64,000 nucleotides of DNA from Rusavskia elegans (lineage: Eukaryota; Ascomycota; Lecanoromycetes; Teloschistales; Teloschistaceae): NCBI GenBank assembly GCA_011316305.1, contig SAUG01000028.1:218961-282960 (forward strand), given 5' to 3'. Positions 1 to 10,350 of the stretch are shown here, one piece after another. How positions within the stretch are numbered: the stretch's first letter is position 1; each line of letters begins with the position of its first letter. Made by a program: the position numbers and the translations under genes. The notes under the pieces were generated by a model. It was not told the origin of the DNA. It saw only the letters and a list, made by a program, of their open reading frames with translations, and made no database searches.

Positions 1-460
1 TTGCTTGGGAGAAGAGGATTCGAAAAGTTGGGGGGACGCTCGCCCTTTTTGCGGGCGTGAGATGGATGGAGTGTAGGATAGATTGCATGGATGTAGCTTC
101 GAACGGAAATGAAATAAGATGTGTTTTTTCGATGCTCTGTGATTGGTTTGCTACGAGGCGGATAGGGACGTCGAGTTCTTGGATAAGATATCGTGCCCTC
201 CTCTCTTTCTCCATAGCAGAAAAGACATATAGACGAGATTCAAGCGCGGTATGAGTACTAGTGGACGTAATTACGATATACCACCGGCTCATATATAATA
301 TACTACAATCCCTTTCACCGTCACCTTATCCTTATCATCTATACACCCCCTCAACCCAACGCACCAAACCCATCCCCAACTCATACATACCAACTCCACT
401 TCCCATCGTCTACCAAACAAACTCCAAAGCACGCTCAAATCTCCATGTCCAAAAACCTAA
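1..460. other. Left-edge non-coding stretch
   Basis: No reading frame here resembles a known protein. The stretch lies downstream of the minus-strand gene that ends at 461, so its right part probably holds that gene's 3' UTR. The C-rich, CA-rich tract around 300-460 is low complexity. Confidence 0.4.
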
Positions 461-2374
461 TCAATCAACCCAAGCCCCCCTCCCCACAAACCTCTTCTCC
501 CCACCCTCCCACTCCCTCCTCTCCTCCCTCGCCCTCGCCCCCCAAGCCCTCACAAACCGCCAAGCTTCCGTATCCGCCAAATGCCACGCCTCGGCCGCCA
601 TCTTCACTTTCTCTTCATTCATATCGTCATCCTTGCCCTCCTTGCTACTCGTCCGTCTTCGTCCTTTCCATCTGCCGATCCCGATTTTAGAGCTGGAGTA
701 TAGATTTAGGACGGATTTCGAATGCGCGAGTAAAATGCGCTGGTGTTCGAGTTCTTTGTCGCCGAGGGAGGTTTTGGAGTCTTCTTCCGCAGACGATGGA
801 GAGGAAGAAGAGTGGTGGTAGAGCGCCGGGGATGCGAGCGTCGCGGTGATGGTCGACGTCTTCAGTTTTATCTGATCCGAAAGCGTGCTGACATTGTATG
901 TCGGCAATGCAAACCCAAAAAACCATTCTAGTTCTTTCTTGGATAAGGCACTACGTTCATCTTGACCTTCTTCTTCCGCCACGAGCCATAGACTTCGCGA
1001 GGCTGAAGCTTCGCTGGCGACGCGCTCTTTGAATGGGACGAGCCGATCGGGCCCGCCGAGGGTTGGACCGAGGGTTTTGGAGGTTGTGGAAACGAGCCAG
1101 GGGTCGCGGGCGGAGTTGCCGCGGATGTGGGGGATGGATAACGAGGCTGTTTTTGAGAGGAGCGAGGCGAGGGTGTATGGGTGGGGGATGGTGCCGATGG
1201 TGAAGAGAGTGCTGGTGTTCTCATAGGATTGTGGTGTCGAGAGGGGGAGAGGTCGGGAAGAGGAGCATGGGGTGCAGGATGGGTTGTTTGGTGGACAGGA
1301 TGTTGGGATTGGGGAAGATGGACACGTTGTTAGGGCATTGGCGAGGGTAATTGCTGGATAGTGGATGAGAAGGGAGTGCGAGCGGTGAGGTGTTAGGATG
1401 GCGATGCCGGAGGAGAAGGTATTGAGGAAGGTGAGATGGAGATGAGAGATTATGAGGTCTGCTAGGAGGAGAAGGCCGGTAGCTTTGGAATCGGTGAGGG
1501 CGGTGGAGACGGCTTTGTATTGATCGGCTAGGGTGCTGGAATCGTAGAACGCTATGGCGCTGGGTTTGGGATCAACGGCGAAGGTGTCGGGAGATAGTAG
1601 ATCGCGAAGAGATGTCGATTTGGCGACATTGGGGGAATCGAAAGCTTCTTTCAGAGCAGCTTCAATACTGGCCTTGTCACTGGAGAATAGGGCCGAGTCG
1701 AGACCTTCGTAGCGCGCGAGTTTGGGATATTCGCCGCGTCGAAGAAAGGAGAGCAGATGGTCGTGATAAGGGCCCATGGGCAGGACAAGCCAGTTGGAGA
1801 GGATGCCTTGTCTCATCTGTCCCCATGCTAGCCATCTCATCATGTCGGCTCCCAATGTATGCTCCATCTTGCGAACCTGGAACCTCTCATACAGCGGGTT
1901 TTTCATGGCCTCTGCCTTCCCTAGGACGACGGGCTTGAAGCCGTAAGCCCACCAAGCTCTTCTCCATATCAGAAGCAGCTTGTTTTCGGCTGCTTTGACT
2001 CCTTCGTCCTTTTCCGCATCATGGTCGTAGAAGGTGTAGATTGGACGCCGCTCTCTGGGGGGCGGGAGGACGGAACGGTTCTCATCATCGGTGATTGATT
2101 CGGAGAAGGGGTTTAACCATCTCCAATGGTTGTACCATCTTGGTTCCCCAGGGTTGGCGGTGTTGCTTGGGTTGCTTGGAGGTCGATGGGCAGTTGGGCC
2201 GAAAGGATGGATGTTCTGGGCGGTAGGCACGGGCGAGGACTTGATGAATAGCAAAATGAAGATTAGACAGCCAGCGGCGGCAGTAAATCTCCAAATCTTC
2301 CTTGGAGAGGGTCTTTCCCGAGGATAGGCAGAGTAATGGCCTGGTTTGTTGGCCCTAGAGGAATAGCGAGGCAT
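461..2374 (-). CDS. Type II membrane protein, fungal conserved, possibly glycosyltransferase-like
   Basis: A single exon of 637 codons. I start at the ATG at 2374; the same frame is open a little further but only from a TTG. The N-terminus is basic and followed by one hydrophobic segment at about residues 29-44 (WRFTAAAGCLIFILLF), then a Pro/Ser/Asn-rich stem and a globular region. That layout is typical of a Golgi type II membrane protein. The region around residues 115-200 has the look of a nucleotide-sugar transferase fold (YTFYDHD, then AWWAYGFKPVVLG, then MRWLAW), and I recall similar conserved fungal proteins of unknown function. I see no clear DxD site that would settle an enzymatic role. 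The C-terminal third is Ser-rich and charged and ends in a long helix rich in Glu, Arg and Trp. Function is inferred only; the membrane topology is the firmer part. Confidence 0.7.
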   Translation of the reverse strand: MPRYSSRANKPGHYSAYPRERPSPRKIWRFTAAAGCLIFILLFIKSSPVPTAQNIHPFGPTAHRPPSNPSNTANPGEPRWYNHWRWLNPFSESITDDENRSVLPPPRERRPIYTFYDHDAEKDEGVKAAENKLLLIWRRAWWAYGFKPVVLGKAEAMKNPLYERFQVRKMEHTLGADMMRWLAWGQMRQGILSNWLVLPMGPYHDHLLSFLRRGEYPKLARYEGLDSALFSSDKASIEAALKEAFDSPNVAKSTSLRDLLSPDTFAVDPKPSAIAFYDSSTLADQYKAVSTALTDSKATGLLLLADLIISHLHLTFLNTFSSGIAILTPHRSHSLLIHYPAITLANALTTCPSSPIPTSCPPNNPSCTPCSSSRPLPLSTPQSYENTSTLFTIGTIPHPYTLASLLSKTASLSIPHIRGNSARDPWLVSTTSKTLGPTLGGPDRLVPFKERVASEASASRSLWLVAEEEGQDERSALSKKELEWFFGFALPTYNVSTLSDQIKLKTSTITATLASPALYHHSSSSPSSAEEDSKTSLGDKELEHQRILLAHSKSVLNLYSSSKIGIGRWKGRRRTSSKEGKDDDMNEEKVKMAAEAWHLADTEAWRFVRAWGARAREERREWEGGEKRFVGRGAWVD

Positions 2375-3330
2375 GTGAGACACGACGTCAGCATTCAAAC
2401 ACAGCGTGGAATCAATGGAATCAGAAAAGATTTGGATCGAAATCCATTTTTCACCACGACCACCCTCCCGCTCCCTATCACTTCGCGGTCAGGCGTAGTT
2501 CCAAAGAGGAGCTACGATGCAGTCGCTGAGCAAACCATGGCGTTTGAAGGATTCTTACACGCTGAGCAGTTTGGTGCCACACGCGTTTCGCCGAATTTTT
2601 CTCGGGTCGCTTAAATATATATATATTACCCCTTGTGGGAACACGTTTTCAAACCTCAATTGAGGCGCGTCTCCTATGTTGGACGTTGCTGGCAGCGCCA
2701 TGAGAGAATCGGACAGTGAAACTCCTGCTGCTGGACCTGCCAGTTTCAGTGCTTACAAAAACTGTAGCCGCTCACACCTCCAAAGCACGCATTACTGTGA
2801 ACACAACAGCGATCAGCGAAGCAAATGGGTATTGATTGAGTCTATGTAAGGTTCGCAAGCTTCCAAGCAAAGGTGCCGTCCTTCCTTTCCCTACATGACC
2901 GCAAGGACCGTGAGGAAGATATAGTACAATCCGAGTCCAAGGCCAATAATGAGCCAGCAAGAGCGAGTGTGGTAGCTAGATGGCTGCGAAGATGTGAAAT
3001 ATTAAGTAATAGGTGGTATCGACATGGAGGCACCGCGAGGCCTGAGATGGGTCTATTGCTGAGGTACCGCTGGGCCTCGAATTAGTTGTTGTTGTTGTGA
3101 CTTGTTCCTTCCTTCCGAAGGTATAAAGGAAATGTCTTCGAGTACAGTCGCTTCTGGTGCCACTATCGGTGCACTATCCGCCACAGGATGGTCCGTTCCA
3201 GACGGCCGTGGTGACGATACGCACTTTTCTATGCTTACACGAGTCCTGGATGCTGATTCGAGGTGCTCCAACAACGATGGGTCACCGGGGTATGTACAGT
3301 TGGATGGAGTCTCAATGGCTGATCGCTGCG
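2375..3330. promoter_or_regulatory. Upstream region of the membrane protein gene and 3' flank of the kinase gene
   Basis: About 950 bases between two minus-strand genes. An AT-rich TATATATATA run lies at about 2613-2625 and could serve the gene starting at 2374. The part near 3331 probably contains the 3' UTR of the kinase gene. I see no other gene. Confidence 0.4.
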
Positions 3331-5905
3331 TCACTGATAGATCGTTCCAGCAGCGAATATGCTGGCGGCGGCCGCCGCGGCCCATTCGTTTTCTTCATCA
3401 GGAGGTGTAGGCCATTTGGACACGAGTTCTTCCTTCGGCCTCGATCGATTGATGTTGAGCGGTATGGCTGGTTGCGTCAAGAGCTTCTCTTGATATAGGA
3501 CACCCTCTTGTTTCGCCGAAGGAGACGGTGTCGGGTAAGGATTGAGAGCAACCGACTGCTCTGCCGGACTGGGTGTTGGCTGCTGGTTGACGTCTTTCAA
3601 GGCCATAGCAGTCCGTTGACTTCCCTTGGGTTGGTTCCAAAGATCCATTCCTTTGGCAGCCCTCGATGCACCGTGCAGAGCTTCGTGCAACAACTCATCT
3701 TCTTCATCGGGAGTTTCGTACATCTGGCTCGGATTTGTAGAGTGTTGCAAAGCACGACGAGTCCGGCCAGACATGGCAGCCGCAGGCCCGCCGTTCGTAG
3801 ACATTTCAGGCCCGTGAGCCTTGTTGATTGAAGGATGTCGTTCAGGGCAATGGCCGATCCCAGACGATCCGTGAGGTTGACTCGACTTGTGCGACGGTGG
3901 TACACTGGATGTCGGTGACGGATAGATGAGATGGCTAGGGCTTTGGAGAGCTTTATCAAGCTCTCCAGGGCTCTTCTCCTTCTGGAAAATCGGGTCAGTC
4001 ACGGGTCCTGAGTCCATGTTCACCGACCCTCGGTTGCTCTGCCAAGGCCCGCAGCCAGCATTGGCTTCGATGTCGTTCATTGTCGGCGACATAGGCCCTT
4101 GAGGCCGACCTGAAAGCCTCCTTGCGCGCTTCCGTAGGTGTGAAAAAAAGCCTTCCTTGTGAGTTCCGCCTGGCGAGGTGACATCACGATGACCATTCAA
4201 TGCTCTCTCTGCTTCTTGCCGATGATAATCAGCGTAATGATTGCCGTTCGATGCCACTGACAATTGTCGGCCAATCTTCTTGGAAGCGCTCTGTTCGGTC
4301 GAAACTGCCGGACGAGCTTGATGAGGTTCCGCAGGCCGAAAATTGGCTTGGGCAGTGACTGCGTCAGAGAATGGTGATATTGGTCGGATAGAGGGCAGTA
4401 TGGGCATCGGCGCCCCGATCGACGGTGTGGTAGTATTAGTCCATGTAGCCCTTTTACTAGCAAAAGGGCGTGCCTTGATCGTTGTTGGTGGTACAATGAC
4501 AGTGTTCGCATGAATCGGCGCTGGACGAAGAGGTTGTGTTTCTCCAGGGGAATCATGAGCCGGTACAACAGGGGCACTGTCTTTATTGATGAGAGACTTC
4601 CGGAACCAAGAAGGTTTAGATGAGAGATGTGGTACGTCGCTGGATTCACGATGCGGTTTGCTCTCCGCGCTAGACTGTTTCCTCCCGAGGAAACGAGAAG
4701 CCGAGGATCTGGGCCGTAGCGGGTCAACGGCGTCGGCGAAGTACTCATGCCTCAATGCTTGAGCAGATGTTGGTCGACTGCGGGGATCCCACATGAGACA
4801 CCAGGTCACGAAGTTACCTAGAGCAGCTGGCCATTGAGGGGGCCGAAGGATGGATTCCATCGAATGAGGAGCCATCTGTTGCCTTTAGTACATCGTCCAG
4901 CTTCGAAAAAGAGAGTATTGATACCTTTGGAAACGAGAATCCTAGCTTTTGGGCAAGGCGAGTTCCCTCCCTCCAATCACCACCCCCTACTCTGTTGCCG
5001 TTTTTGTCATACCAATTGCCTGGACTTCCCATAATTTCACAGACTCTCCATACCTGATCGACTTCGTTTCCGCCAGGAAACAGCGGCTTCAGGTTGGCGA
5101 TCTCCACTGCCATTGCTCCGATAGCCCAGATATCAACCGGTGCTGAGTATTCACCGGCGCGGAGAAGGACCTCGGGAGCTCGATACCACCGAGTTGACAC
5201 GTATGTGGTATAGGGATGCTGCGAGTGCGTTTCGCGAGCCAATCCAAAGTCTGCAATCTTGATCGTGTAGAGCGGCGGGGTACTCGGTGGCGTAACGAGG
5301 GCTGAATACCTTCGGAACGAGGTGCCAGTGTCGGCAGGCGCAGAGGTGGAGACAAGAATATTCTCCGGCTTGATATCGCGATGGAAGAAGTTGTGAGCGT
5401 GAACGTGTTCCAGACCGGAGAGTATCTGAAAGAGGATACTCTTGACGGTGCTGCCATCCAGATATTTGTGATCGCGAGCCTTCATCAGCTGGTATAGATT
5501 GCCGTCCATATACTCCATGCAGATGTGTAGCTTCTTGGTCAATGGATCGAGAAAAATGTCCAAGGCGGGCACAAGATGGGCGTGATTCGGGAGAGAGCGG
5601 AGGAAAATGACTTCGCGGAGCTCGAGACATGGCGCAAAGCTTTCAAAGGTCTTCTTCATCGTCTTGATCGCAACCTAAGGGAGCAGTCAGCACAAGCTTG
5701 GGAATGGGCATCTTAGCGGGAGTGGACCGACCAAAGTCCCCCTTCGCGCAATGTGAGCGCCAGCCGTTCGGACGCGAGCCAGAGCTACGCTGCCAAAACT
5801 CCCATCCCCAATATCCTTCAGAAGCTCAAATCTGTCTTCAAGGCACATGGCAGACATTGGACCATGTGAGGACGCCCGAGGCGGGTATTCAGGATTCAAC
5901 GTCAT
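3331..5905 (-). CDS. IME2-like (imeB): Ime2/RCK-type serine/threonine protein kinase
   Basis: Three exons, 5905-5732, 5674-4925 and 4875-3331, give 822 residues; the introns are 57 and 49 nt and all joins are phase 0. The start is the ATG at 5905, because the open frame above it has only a GTG. The kinase domain is complete: glycine loop GDGSFG (33-38), VAIK lysine 62, HRDIKPEN with catalytic Asp158, DFG at 200-202 and APE near 223. A T-T-Y activation motif lies at 214-216, and a fungal-type insert sits between the catalytic loop and DFG. This CMGC pattern matches the RCK/Ime2 family (MAK/ICK in animals), which controls meiosis entry in yeasts and light and sexual development in Aspergillus (imeB). 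The tail of about 500 residues is Ser/Pro-rich and disordered, as usual in filamentous fungi. A related MAK-type kinase is the main alternative name. Confidence 0.9.
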
Positions 5906-8016
5906 GTTGCGAACGGGACCAAGGAAGTGTTCCCCAGGTTTCACCTTCCGATCATTCTCTTCCTTCCCCAGTGCACTCGTCGGGCGAGATGGAGCGCGGA
6001 GCGATTGGCCTTTGATGCAAGTTGCCTGCGAAGCTAGCTCGACAATATCGTGACCAAATAATGTATTGACAGTGGTTACTCTTCTCCTAGGGTCTCAATT
6101 GCTGTCAAGAGACGGGGTTGAGGAATGTCAAGGTGTAGAATCTGTTGAAGAGGGTGATCGTGTTCCAACTAGTATGGCTGGTGTATATTGTTTGTTCCCG
6201 GAACATCTGCTCTGCGCAAAGATTCTCTGATGGAGATAGAACAGCTCAACCAGTAATACAGACGGAAAGAGATGATGGAACACCGGTGGTACGGAGAATG
6301 GTGACTGGTGGTACGGGACGCTGTCAGCAATGCGAGATTTCGGAGTTGCTGCAGCTTACCCACGTAACAAAGCGGGAGTGGATTGAGCGGTGTGATGTTA
6401 AAGAACGACAAGGGCAGGAAAGGCAAGCTTGGAAGGAATGGATCACTCAAGACTCAACACGAGGGTCTACGTCCAGACTTGGTTCCAGGCGAGAGGAATT
6501 AAAGTAAGCTAAGGAGGTCGACTAAAAGGCAACCCAATGGGGACGACGCCTGAGCCAGCAAGGGGCATTTATTTCTAGCTTTTGGTGATGACAGGGGCAG
6601 CCCGATGAGCTCACTATTATACTCTAGTACGCTTTGAACCCAAAATGGCTCCGATGGTTTCAAGACAGAGTCTGATCTCGGTTCGTCCAGGATGAGCGAT
6701 TTAAGGTGCAATCTCCTTTAAGCATCCCTTTTCCTTAACTGATCGTCGTCAGAAGACACGCTCAACATCATGGAGACTTCGCATGCAGCATCTTGCTCCT
6801 CTTCTGCATGCCGGATAGGCCCGTCGTAGGATGGATCTTGTATGCGCTGTCGGAAGTATTCTGAACTGGTCCTGCATCAAGGCTGCAATGCCTCCCCGCT
6901 CGTCCCGGCAGCATGCTTTTCTGCTCCATCAAGCCAACACGAATCAAGGCAAGGCTCCTGCTACAGGACCGCCATCGAACCCGCCGATTTGGCTTGTACC
7001 TGACTATCCTATTGGGGGGCCATACCTCGGTGGTTGGCAAAGTTGCTTATTGGCTGGTGACAAATGTCAGTGCCGAACTATGCCCAGTCGGCACAACGTT
7101 GTTGCGTGGATGGCGTCGGGGAGAACGGGATGTTATTCAATGCTGGGACCCACGGTGTTGATCGAACGACTCCACTCGCCATGCTTTACTGCTACTATTA
7201 GTACACCGTAGATCAGAGCTTTGAAAAAACGCACCTTGACGTATCTGTCGACTTCTGTAGAGGAGTCCCAACGTCTCCCTACATCGGACCCGGATCAGCT
7301 GATATCAAGCGTAGACCGTGCGCAGGAAGCAGGAGATGGTTATCCCTATTGCTTCGCCCCTGGTGATATCTTGCGTACGCACGCGGTAAGAGACCGGAAA
7401 GCAGTGATTTTGATTTGCTCTTCTCTCATGCTCTTTTTACCGATCCCCTGACATTTTAGGCTTCGTTGGCTTGGGTTCAGCAAAATGTGTCTTACCTGTC
7501 GATTTCTTTGAGGTACATTTTGAGCCACAGCAACTCGTGCGGTAAGAGCTCTTCTTCATCTGTCATCTGCACACTTGAGTAGAGCGGTGAGGATCGATGC
7601 AGAAAGCCGAAAGCCCGATAGACTAATGTTTGATACTGTTGCCGAATAATCTACTTTAAATCTTGGTGGAACCTCATGTCAGAAGTAAAGGAAATATCAA
7701 ACACCACCCGTCACTTGACGCTTGACACGGCATCGATACCTAGATGTCCGCTTCTTGACGTCGAAGAAGTGCTTTGCTGCCAATACATAATGATTCCCCA
7801 TGAGGCAGCAGATTCTTATGCTGGTGAAGTGAGGAGGACTACTTACGTCAAGGTTCACTTTCCGAAGTCAAGATGATGTTGATTGTTGCTTCACTCCTTC
7901 AACAACACGTGACGTCTGTCCTTCACTTCACCTGATCTTTGCACTTGGACTTTTACAACTCTCCTCACCTGTTCCATTTCCTTATTACATCATCTTTCTT
8001 CCTCGCCAGTACAATC
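5906..8016. promoter_or_regulatory. Long divergent upstream region between the kinase and Stc1-domain genes
   Basis: About 2.1 kb between two divergent starts. Several short open frames occur, but none has a recognisable domain or convincing splice signals. A long regulatory region or 5' leader would suit an Ime2-type gene, since yeast IME2-class genes are heavily regulated. This is inference only. Confidence 0.45.
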
Positions 8017-9269
8017 ATGAGCAAAAAACCAGCCAGCATCTTTGCATCCGGCTGGACGCCTGCAAAAGCAGCCGTGTAAGTATGGACCTCACCTGTTTGG
8101 TTTCCAGTCACTTGCCCTCGGGTTTCTCCTTGTCGTCTCCATTCTGGTTCGACCACTCTCACCAATTGCTGGATTATCTGTAGCAGCTCTTGACTAAGTG
8201 TGTGACTCCAGACTCAATTCTACCAAACTGCCCGACAAGTACGTATCGTTTCTCCTCCGGCAACCTGGTGAAGACTCACATTATCTAGGACGCGCTGCAA
8301 GGTGTGCCACAAGATCAAAGCCATCTCAAATTATTCCAACAAGCAACAACTGGAGTTGAAACAAAAACTTGCAGGAGCTCTTGGCGAGAAGGCGAAAAGT
8401 CCCATTGCCGAAATCATTGTTTGCAAACAGTGCACGCCAGGGCCCATCAGCGAATTGACCTGTTGCATTTGCAATCTCCCTAAGGGCTTGGAGTCGTTCT
8501 CGAAGGCACAACGCAAGGATCCTGATCATGCTGTGAGCTGATGGTACACTACTAGGTCCATGTGAAAAGCCTGCTGACTTCGACAAGCGCTGTTTACTGT
8601 GTGTGAACGAGCACGTCACCGAACCATGGGCCCATGTGGATCACCAAGAAGGCCCCGAAGAGGATCTCAGTGATGAGGATTACTCGGACACTCGTTCCAC
8701 TACCAATCCGTATTCTGGTGTACGTTACGTTAAAGCATCAAGCCATCTCTAATGTTGACCACCCTAGGCCTCCTACCGGCCTGGTTCCGAGGTCAACAGT
8801 GCTATATCTGGGCTTCGGGCCTTTGATCTATCTGAGCATGATAATTGGCACTCTTTAGAGAAGAAAAAGGGGTCCACTGTAGCTACCGAGTCGGATCTCC
8901 TAGGCTCGTACAGTGAAAGCGGGAAAGGGAAGGGAAAGCAGAAGGAGAAATTCCATAAGGGATATGGCAGTCCATCGATTACAGGATCAGAGGGATCGGT
9001 ACAGATTATCACAGACAATTACACCCAGAATGGTGGATTTGCTCGACCTCAGGTAAGACTCCAGAGGAAATTTGGCCCTTTGATGGACAGCTGAATAACC
9101 CAATCTGTAGAAAGCAGGCAATACTGGATTTGCAAATCCGCCGCCCGGCCCCCCGCAGCGCCGTCCTGATGATATTATCGACCATTTGAAAGCGTCAGCG
9201 ACGGGTCGTGTCGTATCTTATGACGACGAAACTGACTCGGACTCCGATGGATCATTCGGCATGCTCTAG
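8017..9269 (+). CDS. Stc1-domain protein (RNAi-heterochromatin adaptor family)
   Basis: Six exons, 8017-8075, 8212-8238, 8289-8532, 8588-8719, 8768-9052 and 9111-9269, give 301 residues with every phase closing. The N-terminal half carries a cysteine-rich Stc1 domain with four pairs: Cys32/35, Cys74/77, Cys87 or 88/90 and Cys112/115. The ELTC and SKAQRKDPDHARC signatures of the family sit in the expected order. In fission yeast Stc1 is a LIM-like zinc protein that binds Argonaute and the Clr4 methyltransferase complex, linking siRNAs to H3K9 methylation; fungal homologues outside yeast are largely unstudied. The C-terminal half is acidic, Gly/Ser-rich and ends in an Asp/Ser tail. The fourth intron (8533-8587, 55 nt) was placed so that the fourth cysteine pair follows the conserved PDHA directly. 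The domain call is strong; the role in silencing is inferred from the family. Confidence 0.88.
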
Positions 9270-10350
9270 ATGTATCAAGGGAACAACCATGGCAGCAGTG
9301 GATAGCTCTAAAAAGCATGACAAGGCACCCAGCCAGCGATACCCAGCAATTGAGGAAATGTATATATGACGAAAACAAATCGAGACGATGAGGGAACCTC
9401 GGCTTGAGGAACGGACGAGATGCGGTTGAGAGATGGATGGTCACAAGCAGCCATCCGACTAGCATAGAATAGGGAATACAATGGCATCTGGAGCAAATGG
9501 GAGCTGTGCTGTGTTGCGAGTCTGCGACGCGGGCAGTAGTCTGATTCATGTGTAGTCGTAACGGACGAGGTGAAACAGGTCGATGCGGTGGCTGTGTAAT
9601 AGATGGTGGGAGGGACGTGATTCGCCCGTCACCAAAGCGATGTCTCGTGTGAAGACCTGAAGCACAGGAGAGACCCGACGGGAGAGCCGTCGCTGGGGAA
9701 AGAAGATAAACATAATGGTCGGCTCTGCATGTCACAGCTTGGGGAGGCTGTCCATTGATTGATCGCGACCTGAAATAGCACTCGATCCCACCGCTTGAGT
9801 GAGACAGACCACCTTGCCTCTCTTGCTATGTGATCCTGTATGTATATGAGGCTTCTTCTGACCTTCTGAGCGACGACCACAGACATCCACCTTCCAAGAT
9901 CTCTCTCAACGTCACATATCGATACCCGAAGCTGTCGATCAGTGAGGTGTCGTCGGCAACTGACTAATAAGACTGCTTGATGACGTAGCGCGGGCAGATC
10001 CTCCCTGTCTCCCTTGTCAGCCAGCTTCGTGGGCGAAGTCCAACAGACCACTTGACATCCTTTGCCCTCCTCCACCATACACGCACCTTGCGCCCTGCTG
10101 TCGGCCAAATCACTCACTTCTTTTCAGAGGGACCCAATCCAGACTGTCTCCTTGATCGCATCTTCTGTCAACACGCCAATGAGCTAGAGGAGTCGGGCAT
10201 TCGAGCGCTGCATGCAGGTTCTTGCAGATTTCGCTCAATGCTCCATTCAACACATTCGCACTGATATCGACCACCTCATCTAGCCAGTCAGGACACCTTC
10301 AGTCTGCCGACTGCCAGTCTACGGCTACTGCGCCAGCCTTGTGCATCATC
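9270..10350. other. Intergenic stretch before the DUF7514 gene
   Basis: About 1.1 kb between two plus-strand genes. The open frames on the minus strand here have no recognisable domains and biased composition, so I treat them as chance. It probably holds the 3' UTR of the Stc1-domain gene and the promoter and leader of the next gene. Confidence 0.4.

Noticed and set aside
6145..6507. Open frame of 120 codons with a hydrophobic N-terminus
   Set aside because: No domain, no splice or context support, and a competing open frame on the other strand.
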